Assembly: GCF_016587355.1 (NCBI RefSeq)
Contig: NZ_BNJF01000007.1
Coordinates: 124,001-188,000, forward strand
Length of the DNA: 64,000 nucleotides
Direction of reading: 5' to 3'
Origin: Ktedonospora formicarum
Lineage (GTDB): Bacteria > Chloroflexota > Ktedonobacteria > Ktedonobacterales > Ktedonobacteraceae
Part shown: positions 47,879 through 56,127 of the stretch, piece by piece
Position numbering within the stretch: the first letter of the stretch is position 1
How the letters are laid out: each line of letters opens with the position of its first letter
Notes under the pieces: model-generated
The model's input: the letters and a program-made list of their open reading frames with translations, nothing else
Databases searched by the model: none
What the model was told of the DNA's origin: nothing
Made by a program: the position numbers and the translations under genes

Positions 47879-48478
47879 TCAAGCCTGGGGCCAATGCGCG
47901 AGAAGTAGACGAGCCTGCTGTGCAGCGTGAGCGCGATGACTAATCTGATTCTTCTGTTCAGGCGCTAATTCAGCATTCGTTTTTCCCAGTTCAGGAACCA
48001 GGAAGATAGGGTCATAACCAAAACCATGCACACCACGCGGTGCCTCAGTAATCAAGCCCTCTATCGTGCCAGAGGCAATACGCAGTAGTCCATCTGGCTC
48101 AGCCAGAGCAATAACGCACTGGAAACGCGCCGAGCGCTGTTCAAGCGCGAGACCTTGCATGCGGGCAAAAATAAGGCGAAAGCGTTCGGGATAAGGAGTA
48201 TCCACGCCCGCGAAGCGTGCTGAATAGACGCCAGGCTCTCCACCCAATGCATCGATTTCCAGGCCCGAATCATCGGCAAGCGTGAGCAAGCCAGACGCGC
48301 TGGCATAAGCCAGAGCTTTGAGTCTGGCATTCTCCTCAAAGGTAGTTCCAGTCTCTTCTACATCAAGATCTAGTTGGATATCATTGAGTGACAAAAGTTG
48401 GAAAGGCAGGTCAGCGAAGATCGCACGATACTCATCGAGTTTATGAAGGTTAGTTGTAGCGACCAGTAAGGTACGCAT
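47879..48478 (-). CDS. rdgB: XTP/dITP diphosphatase (RdgB/HAM1)
   Basis: 199 residues from ATG 48478 (GGGAGC site). Removes ITP, dITP and XTP from nucleotide pools. TLLVATTNLHKLDEYRAIF (substrate-binding start), TGTTFEENARLKA, LADDSGLEIDALGGEPGVYSARFAG with the catalytic Asp, and GFGYDPIF with SHRAHA near the end are all standard. Confidence 0.95.
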   Translation of the reverse strand: MRTLLVATTNLHKLDEYRAIFADLPFQLLSLNDIQLDLDVEETGTTFEENARLKALAYASASGLLTLADDSGLEIDALGGEPGVYSARFAGVDTPYPERFRLIFARMQGLALEQRSARFQCVIALAEPDGLLRIASGTIEGLITEAPRGVHGFGYDPIFLVPELGKTNAELAPEQKNQISHRAHAAQQARLLLAHWPQA

Positions 48479-48706
48479 ATGAAGCTCCCAACTAGCTGAA
48501 AAATTGAATATCGCCACTTATCTTATCATACCTGCCTATGCTTGTCGAGCGCAAACGAAAGCCTCCGTGGGTATCACATTCTCCCCTCGTCGCTCCCTTG
48601 ACTCACCACAAACCAATAGACGAGTCCTCACTCCATGGCATCACAGAAGCAAAAATATGCTCGAAAGGATGACCTTAACGAAGCACGAAAGTGGGCAAGA
48701 AAATAC

Positions 48707-48735
48707 TTGACAGGTGACAGGGGAGGCGCTATAAT
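48707..48735 (+). promoter_or_regulatory. Consensus promoter of tRNA-Thr
   Basis: Perfect TTGACA (48707-48712), 17 bases, perfect TATAAT (48730-48735). The rest of the gap 48479-48706 shows no gene. Confidence 0.9.
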
Positions 48736-48784
48736 CGTAACCGTCAGCGAGATGGGGAATGCTTGTTAAGCCTCATCCAGACAG

Positions 48785-48856
48785 GCCGATGTAGCTCAGT
48801 TGGTAGAGCACTCGTTTCGTAAATGAGCGGTCACGAGTTCGAGTCTCGTCATCGGC
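48785..48856 (+). tRNA. tRNA-Thr (anticodon CGT)
   Basis: 72 bases with acceptor GCCGATG/CATCGGC, D stem GCTC/GAGC, anticodon stem CTCGT/ATGAG with loop TTCGTAA, T stem ACGAG/CTCGT with loop TTCGAGT. Anticodon CGT reads ACG. CCA is not encoded. Confidence 0.95.
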
Positions 48857-48864
48857 TTTCTCCA

Positions 48865-48900
48865 GGGGTGGGAACATGATATATGTTCCCACCCCTTTTT
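48865..48900 (+). terminator. Terminator of tRNA-Thr
   Basis: GGGGTGGGAACAT (48865-48877) pairs perfectly with ATGTTCCCACCCC (48883-48895), followed by five T residues. Confidence 0.92.
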
Positions 48901-48920
48901 GTCAGGCTCATATGATGCAT

Positions 48921-49477
48921 TTAGAGGTCAAAGGGAGAACAGGCTTCACGGAACTGTTGGAGCCGCTTCTCAACCTGAATCAATGGCTGATGCATAGCGG
49001 GAGGGGTATTGACATTGAGCGTTAAAATACGCTTGTTTACAGCCCGCAGCGCCTCCTCGTACTCAGCAGTCACTTTCTCCAAATCCGTGTTAAAGATCTG
49101 TTTCTCACGCCGCAAAGGCGGGAAGTTGCGAGCACGCAAGGTTTGATAGCGGCGCTTTATCGGCTCAAGTTTCTCCTCAAGCTTCGCGGTAGCCTTCTCA
49201 ATTTCGCGCACCAGGGCTACTTCGGCAGGGACCTCATTATTGTTTTTAAGCAGGCGATAGGCTAACCCTTTATCGCCTGCATAAGCGTCGTCATCCAGAT
49301 TCAGGGCTTACCAACCCCAGCCAAATTGTCAAATTCACCCCGATTCTGGGCTTCGGCGATGATTTCCTCAATATAATCACGGTACAGGCGACCACCCAGG
49401 CGACCCGAATTGCCCCTTAACTGTTCAGCCTGTTTCTTGGCTCGATCCGGCACTTTGCGCCAATCAACAAAATCCAT
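48921..49477 (-). CDS. DUF1992 (DnaJC28-like) protein, frameshifted
   Basis: About 185 residues when repaired. From ATG 49477 the first frame encodes MDFVDWRKVPDRAKKQAEQ, then RDYIEEIIAEAQNRGEFDNLAGVGKP and a premature stop. The next frame continues LNLDDDAYAGDKGLAYRLLKNNNEVPAEVALVREIEK and a long helical tail. The combined GEFDNLxGxGKPLNLDD is the DUF1992 signature, also found in DnaJ homologue C28. One more G in the plus-strand run 49304-49306 restores it. Function unknown. Confidence 0.8.
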
Positions 49478-49526
49478 ACAGTTGTTCCAATCTGTGTAGC
49501 ACTATGCGAAACTCTTCGCGGCGTTA

Positions 49527-50747
49527 TTATTCTTTGTTATATCCTATTATAAGCGTCCGCACTGCATGTTGTGCAACGTCATAGACCTGTGCCAGAGGAA
49601 CCCCCTGTTCTCTAGCCAGACGCGCGCACTCCTCATATTCAGGGGCGGCACTCAGGATCTGATCACCCAGGAGTTTGACTTTAACAAGGAGAGGACCCAG
49701 AGGAGTTTGCAGACTACGTTGCTCACGCCGGGCCTTAAGGCGCTGCATACGCTGCATACGCACACCAAGAGTAGTGGTTTCGTGCAATAAAGCCATAGAG
49801 AGACGTTCGCCATCCTCAGGTTTCCCGATGACACGAACAAGGGTAGCGGGCCGATTCTTCTTCATCTGCATTGGCGTATAGCTGACATCAAGCGCACCCA
49901 GCGTCAACAAATGATCCATGAGTGCACCCAACAGTTCACCACTCATGTTATCAATATTAGTCTCAATCACGGTCACCTCGTCGGTATCGGCAAGCCCTTC
50001 TCGATTCTCAGTAGAGATCTTCTGTGCCTCCTGAAGATATCCAAGGCACAGACGCAGGCTGCCCGAATGTTGAGGGGTAAGACCATAGCCAGCCCCTGTA
50101 ATCACAAAGCTGGGCACATGCTCAAAGGTTGCCAATTCCGCCAGGAGTGCGGCACCTTCCAAGGAGATAAGTTCAACAGCCCCCTCAGCCATACGCCAGG
50201 GCGCTTGAACAGAAGCCAGGAGTGCCACGGTCTCAGGGCTGACAAGTGGCACACGCTCACCATCCTCGCTAACATAGGAACCAGTCAGCATGGGAAGAGG
50301 CGTAGCGTAGACACGTTCAAGCTTGAGCATATCGACGCCGAGCGTCACCGCAATGAGGATGACTAGCCATTCATATCGAGGTAGCGTGACATCTTCGGGA
50401 AGGATGCCTCGCGTTCTCCCTACGATCTGAGCCATACGCTCCACTATCGCGAGAACCCGTCGCCGTACGCACTCAGGGAGCGCGCTCCGCTCAAGTAATG
50501 CCTCAGTTGTAGCGAGCCGCCAACTAGCCAATCCCGCTTGCTCTCCTACATCAATACGAACAAGGGTGCCGCTCACAGTTTTATACTCTTTGTGAGCAGT
50601 AATGGTAAAAGAGGCCAGGGGCGATGGTAAGGCAGAGAGGGCTTTATTGAGGTGCGCCACATCTAGACCAGCATCTACAAGCGCCCCTAAAAAGAGTGGT
50701 CCGCTTATACCAAGCGAGCAATCAAGAAGAGCCATGTTAGATGTCAT
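49527..50747 (-). CDS. larC: LarC-like nickel insertion protein (DUF111)
   Basis: 406 residues. LarC inserts nickel into the pincer cofactor of lactate racemase-type enzymes in a CTP-dependent step. Family parts: ALLDCSLGISGPLFLGALVDAGLD at the N-terminus (family usually GISGDMFLGAL, so the conserved Asp-Met is replaced by Pro-Leu), TVIETNIDNMSGELLGALMDHLLTLGALDVSYTPMQMKKNRPA, and the C-terminal TTTLGVRMQRMQRLKARRE. larA, larB and larE are not in the window. ATG 50747 follows AGGTGAGA. Confidence 0.85.
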   Translation of the reverse strand: MTSNMALLDCSLGISGPLFLGALVDAGLDVAHLNKALSALPSPLASFTITAHKEYKTVSGTLVRIDVGEQAGLASWRLATTEALLERSALPECVRRRVLAIVERMAQIVGRTRGILPEDVTLPRYEWLVILIAVTLGVDMLKLERVYATPLPMLTGSYVSEDGERVPLVSPETVALLASVQAPWRMAEGAVELISLEGAALLAELATFEHVPSFVITGAGYGLTPQHSGSLRLCLGYLQEAQKISTENREGLADTDEVTVIETNIDNMSGELLGALMDHLLTLGALDVSYTPMQMKKNRPATLVRVIGKPEDGERLSMALLHETTTLGVRMQRMQRLKARREQRSLQTPLGPLLVKVKLLGDQILSAAPEYEECARLAREQGVPLAQVYDVAQHAVRTLIIGYNKE

Positions 50748-50869
50748 AAACTATCTCACCTGAGTCTCAAAAATGGAACTTTTTATCTCGCTCTTCATTC
50801 GCCTGAGCGCAGCCGCCTGAGATGCTTAGACGTCGCACCACACAAGCTCAGCTTGAAGTGGAACTATAT

Positions 50870-50888
50870 GGCGGCTAGCTTCGCCGCC
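50870..50888. repeat. GC-rich hairpin between larC and HTH gene
   Basis: GGCGGC (50870-50875) and GCCGCC (50883-50888), followed by another GGCGGC at 50894. The 190-base gap has several CGCCTGAGCG-like words that recall the interspersed elements. Confidence 0.4.
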
Positions 50889-50939
50889 TGAACGGCGGCG
50901 TTGGCAAATGCTTTTTATAGCACGATCATAGCACATATG

Positions 50940-51587
50940 CTAAGAGATTGTGCGCTTCTCTTGTGCCAGGATAGCAAGCCACTTCTCTCGATGCGCGGGT
51001 AAAAGATCAGAGCTAGCCAGTAGGATCTCGGAGAAGATTTGGCGAGAGACTGTGTCCTGAGAGCTTGATTCTTTGTGGCTATAAGAATTTCGGGATTCGG
51101 CAACTTTACGGCTCGTGGAGCGTGAGTCATCGAAGAATGACTCCATCTGCGCGACCGAATAGCCAAGAATGTCTGAGAGGCGCTCAGGGAGCGCGCGAGG
51201 CAGGCTGGCAGGGAGAAGAGCGCGCTTCTCAAGCAGCAGAACAATATCAGGGCTTAGTTCAAGAGCATCCGCAAGATCGCGCACAGACAATTCTTCTCGC
51301 TGGCGGCTAAGAAGCAAAGTATGTGGAGTATCATCCAATGCCCTATATTCAATCTGGGCGTAGGCACGCTCCAGAGACGTACGAGATAGATCAGAGAGCG
51401 GGAGCGCGGCGGAAGAAGGCGTTAGCGTCGACTCAAACGCATGATAATAGGTCACAAAATCGAGAAGCTCTCCCTGATATTGTGGATAACGTCTGAGATA
51501 ATCCGTCAGGGATGGAGCCTTGCCCGCCTGCACTTCTTCGACATAGCGCGCAGTGATGCGCATCAATTCCGCTTTCCGCTCCGTCAT
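50940..51587 (-). CDS. HTH-containing partner protein of the sigma factor
   Basis: 215 residues. Residues about 90-140 look like a Cro/C1-type helix-turn-helix (REELSVRDLADALELSPDIVLLLEKRALLPASLPRALPERLSDILG). The N-terminal 60 residues (ARYVEEVQAGKAPSLTDYLRRYPQYQGELLDFVTYYHAFE) resemble the start of regulators that sit beside sigma factors; the C-terminal part is Ser-rich. Its ATG overlaps the TGA of the sigma gene by 4 bases, so the two are translationally coupled. It may be a co-regulator or anti-sigma factor; this is inference from position. Confidence 0.65.
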   Translation of the reverse strand: MTERKAELMRITARYVEEVQAGKAPSLTDYLRRYPQYQGELLDFVTYYHAFESTLTPSSAALPLSDLSRTSLERAYAQIEYRALDDTPHTLLLSRQREELSVRDLADALELSPDIVLLLEKRALLPASLPRALPERLSDILGYSVAQMESFFDDSRSTSRKVAESRNSYSHKESSSQDTVSRQIFSEILLASSDLLPAHREKWLAILAQEKRTIS

Positions 51588-52456
51588 AGAGAGCCTCCGC
51601 TTTCTGCTTGTAGGATACAGCGTAATTGTTCCAGGGCCTGGCGCTTACGCGTGCGCACAGTTCGGTCACTCACATTCAGCGTACGAGCCACTTCCATCTC
51701 AGTCTGGTCCTGCCAAAAGAGCAGAAGCAAAACGCTCCGCAAGGATATAGGGAGTCTGAGCACCAGATTAAGCAGGGCACTGGTCTCGACGGAGCGCAGC
51801 ATACGTTCGGCCTGAGCATCTTCAATTTCGAGGCGCGCTTCATCGCCATTATCCAGGTCAAGAGCCCGTTCCAGGCTTTGTTGAAGCGCACGGGGGATAC
51901 GAACACCCTGAGCGACATCGCGATCACGCCAGCGTCCCTCGCGCATCATAAAGCTACGATAGACATGCTGACGTTCATAGCGCAAGCAGTGATGAAAATG
52001 CTCCTCCCAAAAATGGCGCTTAGCGTCAAGCAGAGCGCGTACAAGACTCTCATAGAGGTCCGCACACAGGTCGCCGATAAGCATACATCGCTCATCACTA
52101 TGTAATGGGAGGCGTGCCAGAAGCGATGTAGCCCAGCACTCGTTCTCCCGCTGCGTACGCCGAATGATGATCTCGATCAGACGCCGTTGCTGAGGAAGGG
52201 ACGCAGGGAGATGGCAGGCACGGACACAGCGAACCAGAACTTCCAGAGGCACGCTCACAGTCTCGGCACGCTGCCAAAACGTGCTTGTAAGCACAATATC
52301 GTCACTGAAAGATAATGCCTCATAGGCGCTCTGAAGGCTTATACGTCGGCTCAGCAATCGTTGCTCTTGCCCCTCATCCACGAAGGCATCATCCATCAAT
52401 TCCATACAGCAAATCCACCCAGGGACCGCATAGCGCGGCATACATCCCCGATCCAT
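51584..52456 (-). CDS. RNA polymerase sigma factor, ECF-like
   Basis: Up to 290 residues; a start at 52405 is also possible. The C-terminal 55 residues are a clear sigma region 4 (LPISLRSVLLLLFWQDQTEMEVARTLNVSDRTVRTRKRQALEQL), with the HTH that reads the -35 box. The region 2 part is much less typical: residues about 95-190 include RRLIEIIIRRTQRENECWATSLLARL and LCADLYESLVRALLDAKRHFWEEHFHHCLRYERQHVYRSF. Between the two lies a long linker. Longer than standard ECF sigma factors. It heads a pair with the HTH gene. Confidence 0.75.
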   Translation of the reverse strand: MDRGCMPRYAVPGWICCMELMDDAFVDEGQEQRLLSRRISLQSAYEALSFSDDIVLTSTFWQRAETVSVPLEVLVRCVRACHLPASLPQQRRLIEIIIRRTQRENECWATSLLARLPLHSDERCMLIGDLCADLYESLVRALLDAKRHFWEEHFHHCLRYERQHVYRSFMMREGRWRDRDVAQGVRIPRALQQSLERALDLDNGDEARLEIEDAQAERMLRSVETSALLNLVLRLPISLRSVLLLLFWQDQTEMEVARTLNVSDRTVRTRKRQALEQLRCILQAESGGSL

Positions 52457-52582
52457 TTCCGCACATTAAAACTCTTCTAGTTAGGCATAGTATCATTTCA
52501 TCGAATTTATGTCAATAAATGCAGACATTTTGACAGAACTGTTCCATTCATATCGATCTCTCAAACAAGCTCTAAAGAACGA

Positions 52583-52606
52583 AAGACCGGGCCTAAGCCC
52601 GATCTT
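52583..52606 (-). terminator. Possible terminator of glgA
   Basis: Stem CGGGC/GCCCG with a CTAA-type loop at 52588-52601 and extra flanking pairs; a GTCTTTC tail follows on the minus strand. Confidence 0.45.
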
Positions 52607-52647
52607 ATTGATTGCACCGCATCCCATAAACTCAGCAGGAAAGTGGA

Positions 52648-54147
52648 TTACTCACCATTGCGATGATAGGCCAGCGCATTGCGATAAATGTCAACATAGC
52701 GGCGCGCGGAGGCTCCCCAGGAGTGATCGGCAGCCATCCCTCGCTGTTGCAAGGTTCGCCAGACATCTTTGAAGCGATAGACGGTTAGAGCACGCACGAT
52801 AGCAGCGAAGAACTGCCAGGGGTCATAATCGTTGAAGAGGAAGCCATTTCCCACATTAGTGCTAAGATCATAGTTCTGAACCGTATCAGCCAGACCACCC
52901 ACATTGCGCACAATCGGCACACAGCCATAGCGCATCGCGACCATCTGATTGAGGCCACAGGGTTCAAAGCGCGAAGGCATCAGAAATATATCGCTTCCCG
53001 CATAGATCCGTTGCGCCAGCTCGGTATTAAAAGTAAAGAAGACCGCGAACTGCTCTGGATAGCGAGCAGCGAAGCTTTGAAAGAGCTCATGGTATGACTG
53101 ATCGCCAATACCCATCACCACCATCTGCACCCCTTGCACCAGTAACGGTTGAATAATCTGCTCCAACAGATCCAACCCCTTCTGATCAGCAAGGCGTGAA
53201 ATCATCGCCAGAATAGGAATATCGGGATCGACAGGCAGGTGCGCCTGCTCTTGTAAAGCCCGCTTGTTCTCTATGCGCTTATCAAGTTCAGCCGCATCGA
53301 AGGGGGCACGGATATACTCATCATGAGCGGGATCATTTTCCTGATAGTCAATTCCATTGAGGATACCAAAGACACGCTCTTTACGAGAGCGAAGAAGGTG
53401 GTCCAAGCGTTCACCGAAGGTCGGCGTAAGAATTTCCTGTGCATAGCGCTCACTCACCGTCGTTATGGCATCAGCGAACAAAATACCTCGACCCATAATA
53501 TCAACAACATTTGCGAGTTCAGTGATCTGGGGATAGAGGAAACCCTTCGAGGCCACGCCAGCGACCTCAAGCAAGCGATATCCAAATATACCTTGATAGG
53601 CTAGATTATGAATCGTATACACCGTCGCGGTCTCCGCAAAGAAGGGATCACCATAGTAGACGGTATGCATCCAGTTAGGAACGATGCCAGTATGCCAATC
53701 GTTGCAATGCACAATATCGGGAGACCAGTTCAAGACGCGCGCCGCTTCAAGGGCCGCACGACAGAAGAGAATAAAACGCTCTCCATCATCGGTATAGCCA
53801 TACAGGTTATCGCGCTCGAAATAGCGTGGAGCATCGATCATGTATACAGGTATATCTTGACCGATAGTCCCGCGCAGCACATTCACCTCCACCTGATACG
53901 GTCCCATACTCACAGGCAGAGCAGTAATAATCGTTTCCAGATGGAAACGTTGGGGATCAACCTGCCGATAGCGTGGCATCACCAGGCGCACATCATGTCC
54001 TAACTCCTGGAGGGCCTTTGGCAGCGCGCCAACCACATCTGCGAGGCCACCAACTTTGACAAAAGGTACAATCTCTGCCGCAAGAATCAAAACCTTGAGG
54101 GGTGAATCGTTCTGCATCAGTTTTATTGGCGGGGAAATCCTTGTCAC
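52648..54147 (-). CDS. glgA: Glycogen synthase (GT5)
   Basis: 499 residues from GTG 54147; ATG 54117 is an alternative. Adds glucose from ADP-glucose to growing alpha-1,4-glucan. The N-terminal VLILAAEIVPFVKVGGLADVVGALPKAL carries the substrate Lys (KVGGL, usually KTGGL), PDIVHCNDWHTGIVP is standard, and the donor domain has FGILNGIDYQ, ISRLADQKGLDLL and MPSRFEPCGLNQMVAMRYGCVPIVRNVGGLADTV with the catalytic Glu. No other glycogen gene is nearby. No clear ribosome site before either start. Confidence 0.94.
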   Translation of the reverse strand: MTRISPPIKLMQNDSPLKVLILAAEIVPFVKVGGLADVVGALPKALQELGHDVRLVMPRYRQVDPQRFHLETIITALPVSMGPYQVEVNVLRGTIGQDIPVYMIDAPRYFERDNLYGYTDDGERFILFCRAALEAARVLNWSPDIVHCNDWHTGIVPNWMHTVYYGDPFFAETATVYTIHNLAYQGIFGYRLLEVAGVASKGFLYPQITELANVVDIMGRGILFADAITTVSERYAQEILTPTFGERLDHLLRSRKERVFGILNGIDYQENDPAHDEYIRAPFDAAELDKRIENKRALQEQAHLPVDPDIPILAMISRLADQKGLDLLEQIIQPLLVQGVQMVVMGIGDQSYHELFQSFAARYPEQFAVFFTFNTELAQRIYAGSDIFLMPSRFEPCGLNQMVAMRYGCVPIVRNVGGLADTVQNYDLSTNVGNGFLFNDYDPWQFFAAIVRALTVYRFKDVWRTLQQRGMAADHSWGASARRYVDIYRNALAYHRNGE

Positions 54148-54365
54148 TGCAAGTCAGGAGGAAATGCCGCCTCTCCTTTCACTAACGGGTTTTGCTTTTC
54201 CCATATAGCCCACACAGTGCGCTGCCCGCTTCTCACGCAGAGGAGTATCTCTCATCTTCTCCTCATGCATCCCGGAGACCCTGGGGAAGGTAATATCTAT
54301 AGCACTGTAAGCTTGCTCTCAAGAAATCTAGTCGTACGTTATTGTATCACAGGGATAGGGACCAG

Positions 54366-54419
54366 AAAACATAGGCAGAGAGGGCAGAACTAAAGCTCCG
54401 CCCTCTCTGCCTATGTTTT
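54366..54419 (-). terminator. Terminator of the b6f-like operon
   Basis: AAAACATAGGCAGAGAGGGC (54366-54385) and its exact reverse complement (54400-54419) form a perfect 20-bp stem. The A end gives a T run on the minus strand after the last gene of the operon. Confidence 0.8.
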
Positions 54420-54428
54420 TTATCACAT

Positions 54429-54490
54429 CCTATGAGAAAACCCGAGCGCGATAGTGCTTACCGCGACAACGGCGTTGATCTTCGCATAAG
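54429..54490. repeat. Interspersed palindromic element (62 bp)
   Basis: CCTATGAGAAAACCCGAGC ... GATCTTCGCATAAG; shares the interior blocks GCGCGATAGTGC and CCGCGACAACGG with the copies upstream of pyk. It lies just after the stop of the operon. Confidence 0.65.
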
Positions 54491-54518
54491 ACTGGAAGGA
54501 ATAAGTCCTGACGCGAGA

Positions 54519-56009
54519 TCACACTTTATAGCGATTACGCGCGAGGAAGTAAAACTGGATTGCCGCCAGAATACCCATGACAATGAGCATCGTCAGGGCA
54601 TCGGTCTGTGTGACAACCGTCTCCGCTCCACTCGCAGGCGCGCTAATGAGTGTCCCAGGCGTAAAGGGAATATTTGGCGCAGTCTCAGGTTCCCAGCTTC
54701 CGGGAGCCATTGAGAAGAAGGCAAATGATCCCAGGTATACGAAGAGACAGGTGCCCAGGATCAACCACTGACCAAGGCAGCCTAGATTATTCTCCCCTAC
54801 CACAGCGAACTCGCGGCGGCCAACCGACGTCAAGATCACAGCGAGGATGAGCATGCCAGCGCAGAAGATCAGGCTCACAAGAAGTTGATCAGGCGCGGTA
54901 TGGATGAGCAACGTCATCGCAGCAATAGTCGCAATGGTTACTGCGCTTCCTACCACAACCAGGTTACGATTGGTTTTCCAGGCGATGACCGCTCCCATCA
55001 CAATGACAAAAGAGGTCGAGGTCACGATGGTATCAATCAGATAACCAGCCTGCTGCGTAAATGTGCAGCTACCAGGGATATCTGTCTTGCGCGCGCAAAG
55101 CGTGAAGTAGTCGCCCAGAATCGGCACCGTGTGAAGCCAACCAATGAGTGGATAGAGCGCAATCGCCAGCACCAGACAGATCGCGCCGATCTGAGCCAGA
55201 CCAATGGTACCAACCGCATAAAGCGAGGGCATTGTACGCTGGCGCGAAGGGCGCATCAGATAATGCAGGCGCAGAGCCAGAGCGGCGGTCGTCAGATAGA
55301 TGGCGGCCCCCAGGAAGATGCCGACACCAAGGTTCACCCAGCGCAAGCCAGCATCCAGATTCTTCGTGTTTCCGCCCACAAGTTTGAGAGCCAACCCATG
55401 ATCATTCACCATGGAATAGGCGACCAGGAAGAGCACCACCATCAACGAGGCGGCGATGATCATTCCGCGAATAAGAGGCGTTGTTCCCAGATCGCGGCGA
55501 TCCGCATTATTTCGCTCGCGGAAAGCCAGCACGCTATAGAAAAGCATCGCCAGGCCAACGGTAAGAATCGCCAGTCCAAGCATCAGCAGGTCAATAGCCT
55601 GCGGACGGAACCAGAGGAACTTACCACCGAGCAAAGGCCAGAGCGAAGTATCAGCGGTTGGAAAGTACTGCCCGTTGAAATACGACCAGCCAGTCAAGCC
55701 AAGACCGACAATACTTAGCACCACACCAAAGAACGAGAATATCGCAGGGGGTACTATCGGCTTCGGATCAAAAAGCGACACGATAGTTAATACAATAAAG
55801 AAGCCCGCCAAGCAGGTTACAGCCAGACCAAACAGCCCTTGCTGCAACCCCTCAATCGAGGCAGCGGTCATCTTCAAGTAGACATAACCCGGAAGCTGCC
55901 CGATAAGGATAGCCGAGATCAGGAAGAAGGCCGCGGCAAAAATCACCGACCGAGCCCATGAGATCCTCTCAGGCAACTCCTTTTTTTGCACTTGTTGCAT
56001 GGATCGCAA
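54519..56009 (-). CDS. Polytopic membrane protein of the b6f-like operon
   Basis: 496 residues with about 12 hydrophobic segments and few long loops. Loops carry charged stretches such as RERNNADRRDLG and a Cys pair (LCARKTDIPGSCTF). I do not recognise a catalytic family. It follows the cupredoxin gene on the same strand and is the last gene before the terminator, so it probably belongs to the same respiratory complex or its assembly. ATG 56009 has no strong site; MQQVQKK a few codons later is possible. Confidence 0.65.
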   Translation of the reverse strand: MRSMQQVQKKELPERISWARSVIFAAAFFLISAILIGQLPGYVYLKMTAASIEGLQQGLFGLAVTCLAGFFIVLTIVSLFDPKPIVPPAIFSFFGVVLSIVGLGLTGWSYFNGQYFPTADTSLWPLLGGKFLWFRPQAIDLLMLGLAILTVGLAMLFYSVLAFRERNNADRRDLGTTPLIRGMIIAASLMVVLFLVAYSMVNDHGLALKLVGGNTKNLDAGLRWVNLGVGIFLGAAIYLTTAALALRLHYLMRPSRQRTMPSLYAVGTIGLAQIGAICLVLAIALYPLIGWLHTVPILGDYFTLCARKTDIPGSCTFTQQAGYLIDTIVTSTSFVIVMGAVIAWKTNRNLVVVGSAVTIATIAAMTLLIHTAPDQLLVSLIFCAGMLILAVILTSVGRREFAVVGENNLGCLGQWLILGTCLFVYLGSFAFFSMAPGSWEPETAPNIPFTPGTLISAPASGAETVVTQTDALTMLIVMGILAAIQFYFLARNRYKV

Positions 56010-56127
56010 TCCCTTTCAACATATCCGTACACATCCGTCACAGCGAGGCGTCCAGGCAAGCTAGCAGAGGATCTGTTAGCTCACCGGAAACCGCTGGTGA
56101 CCCGACGTGCCAGATGAGAAGAGAGGA

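Noticed and set aside
54885..55718. 277-residue open frame on the plus strand
   Set aside because: Antisense to the 12-TM membrane protein gene; very His/Arg/Gln-rich, as expected from the complement of hydrophobic codons.
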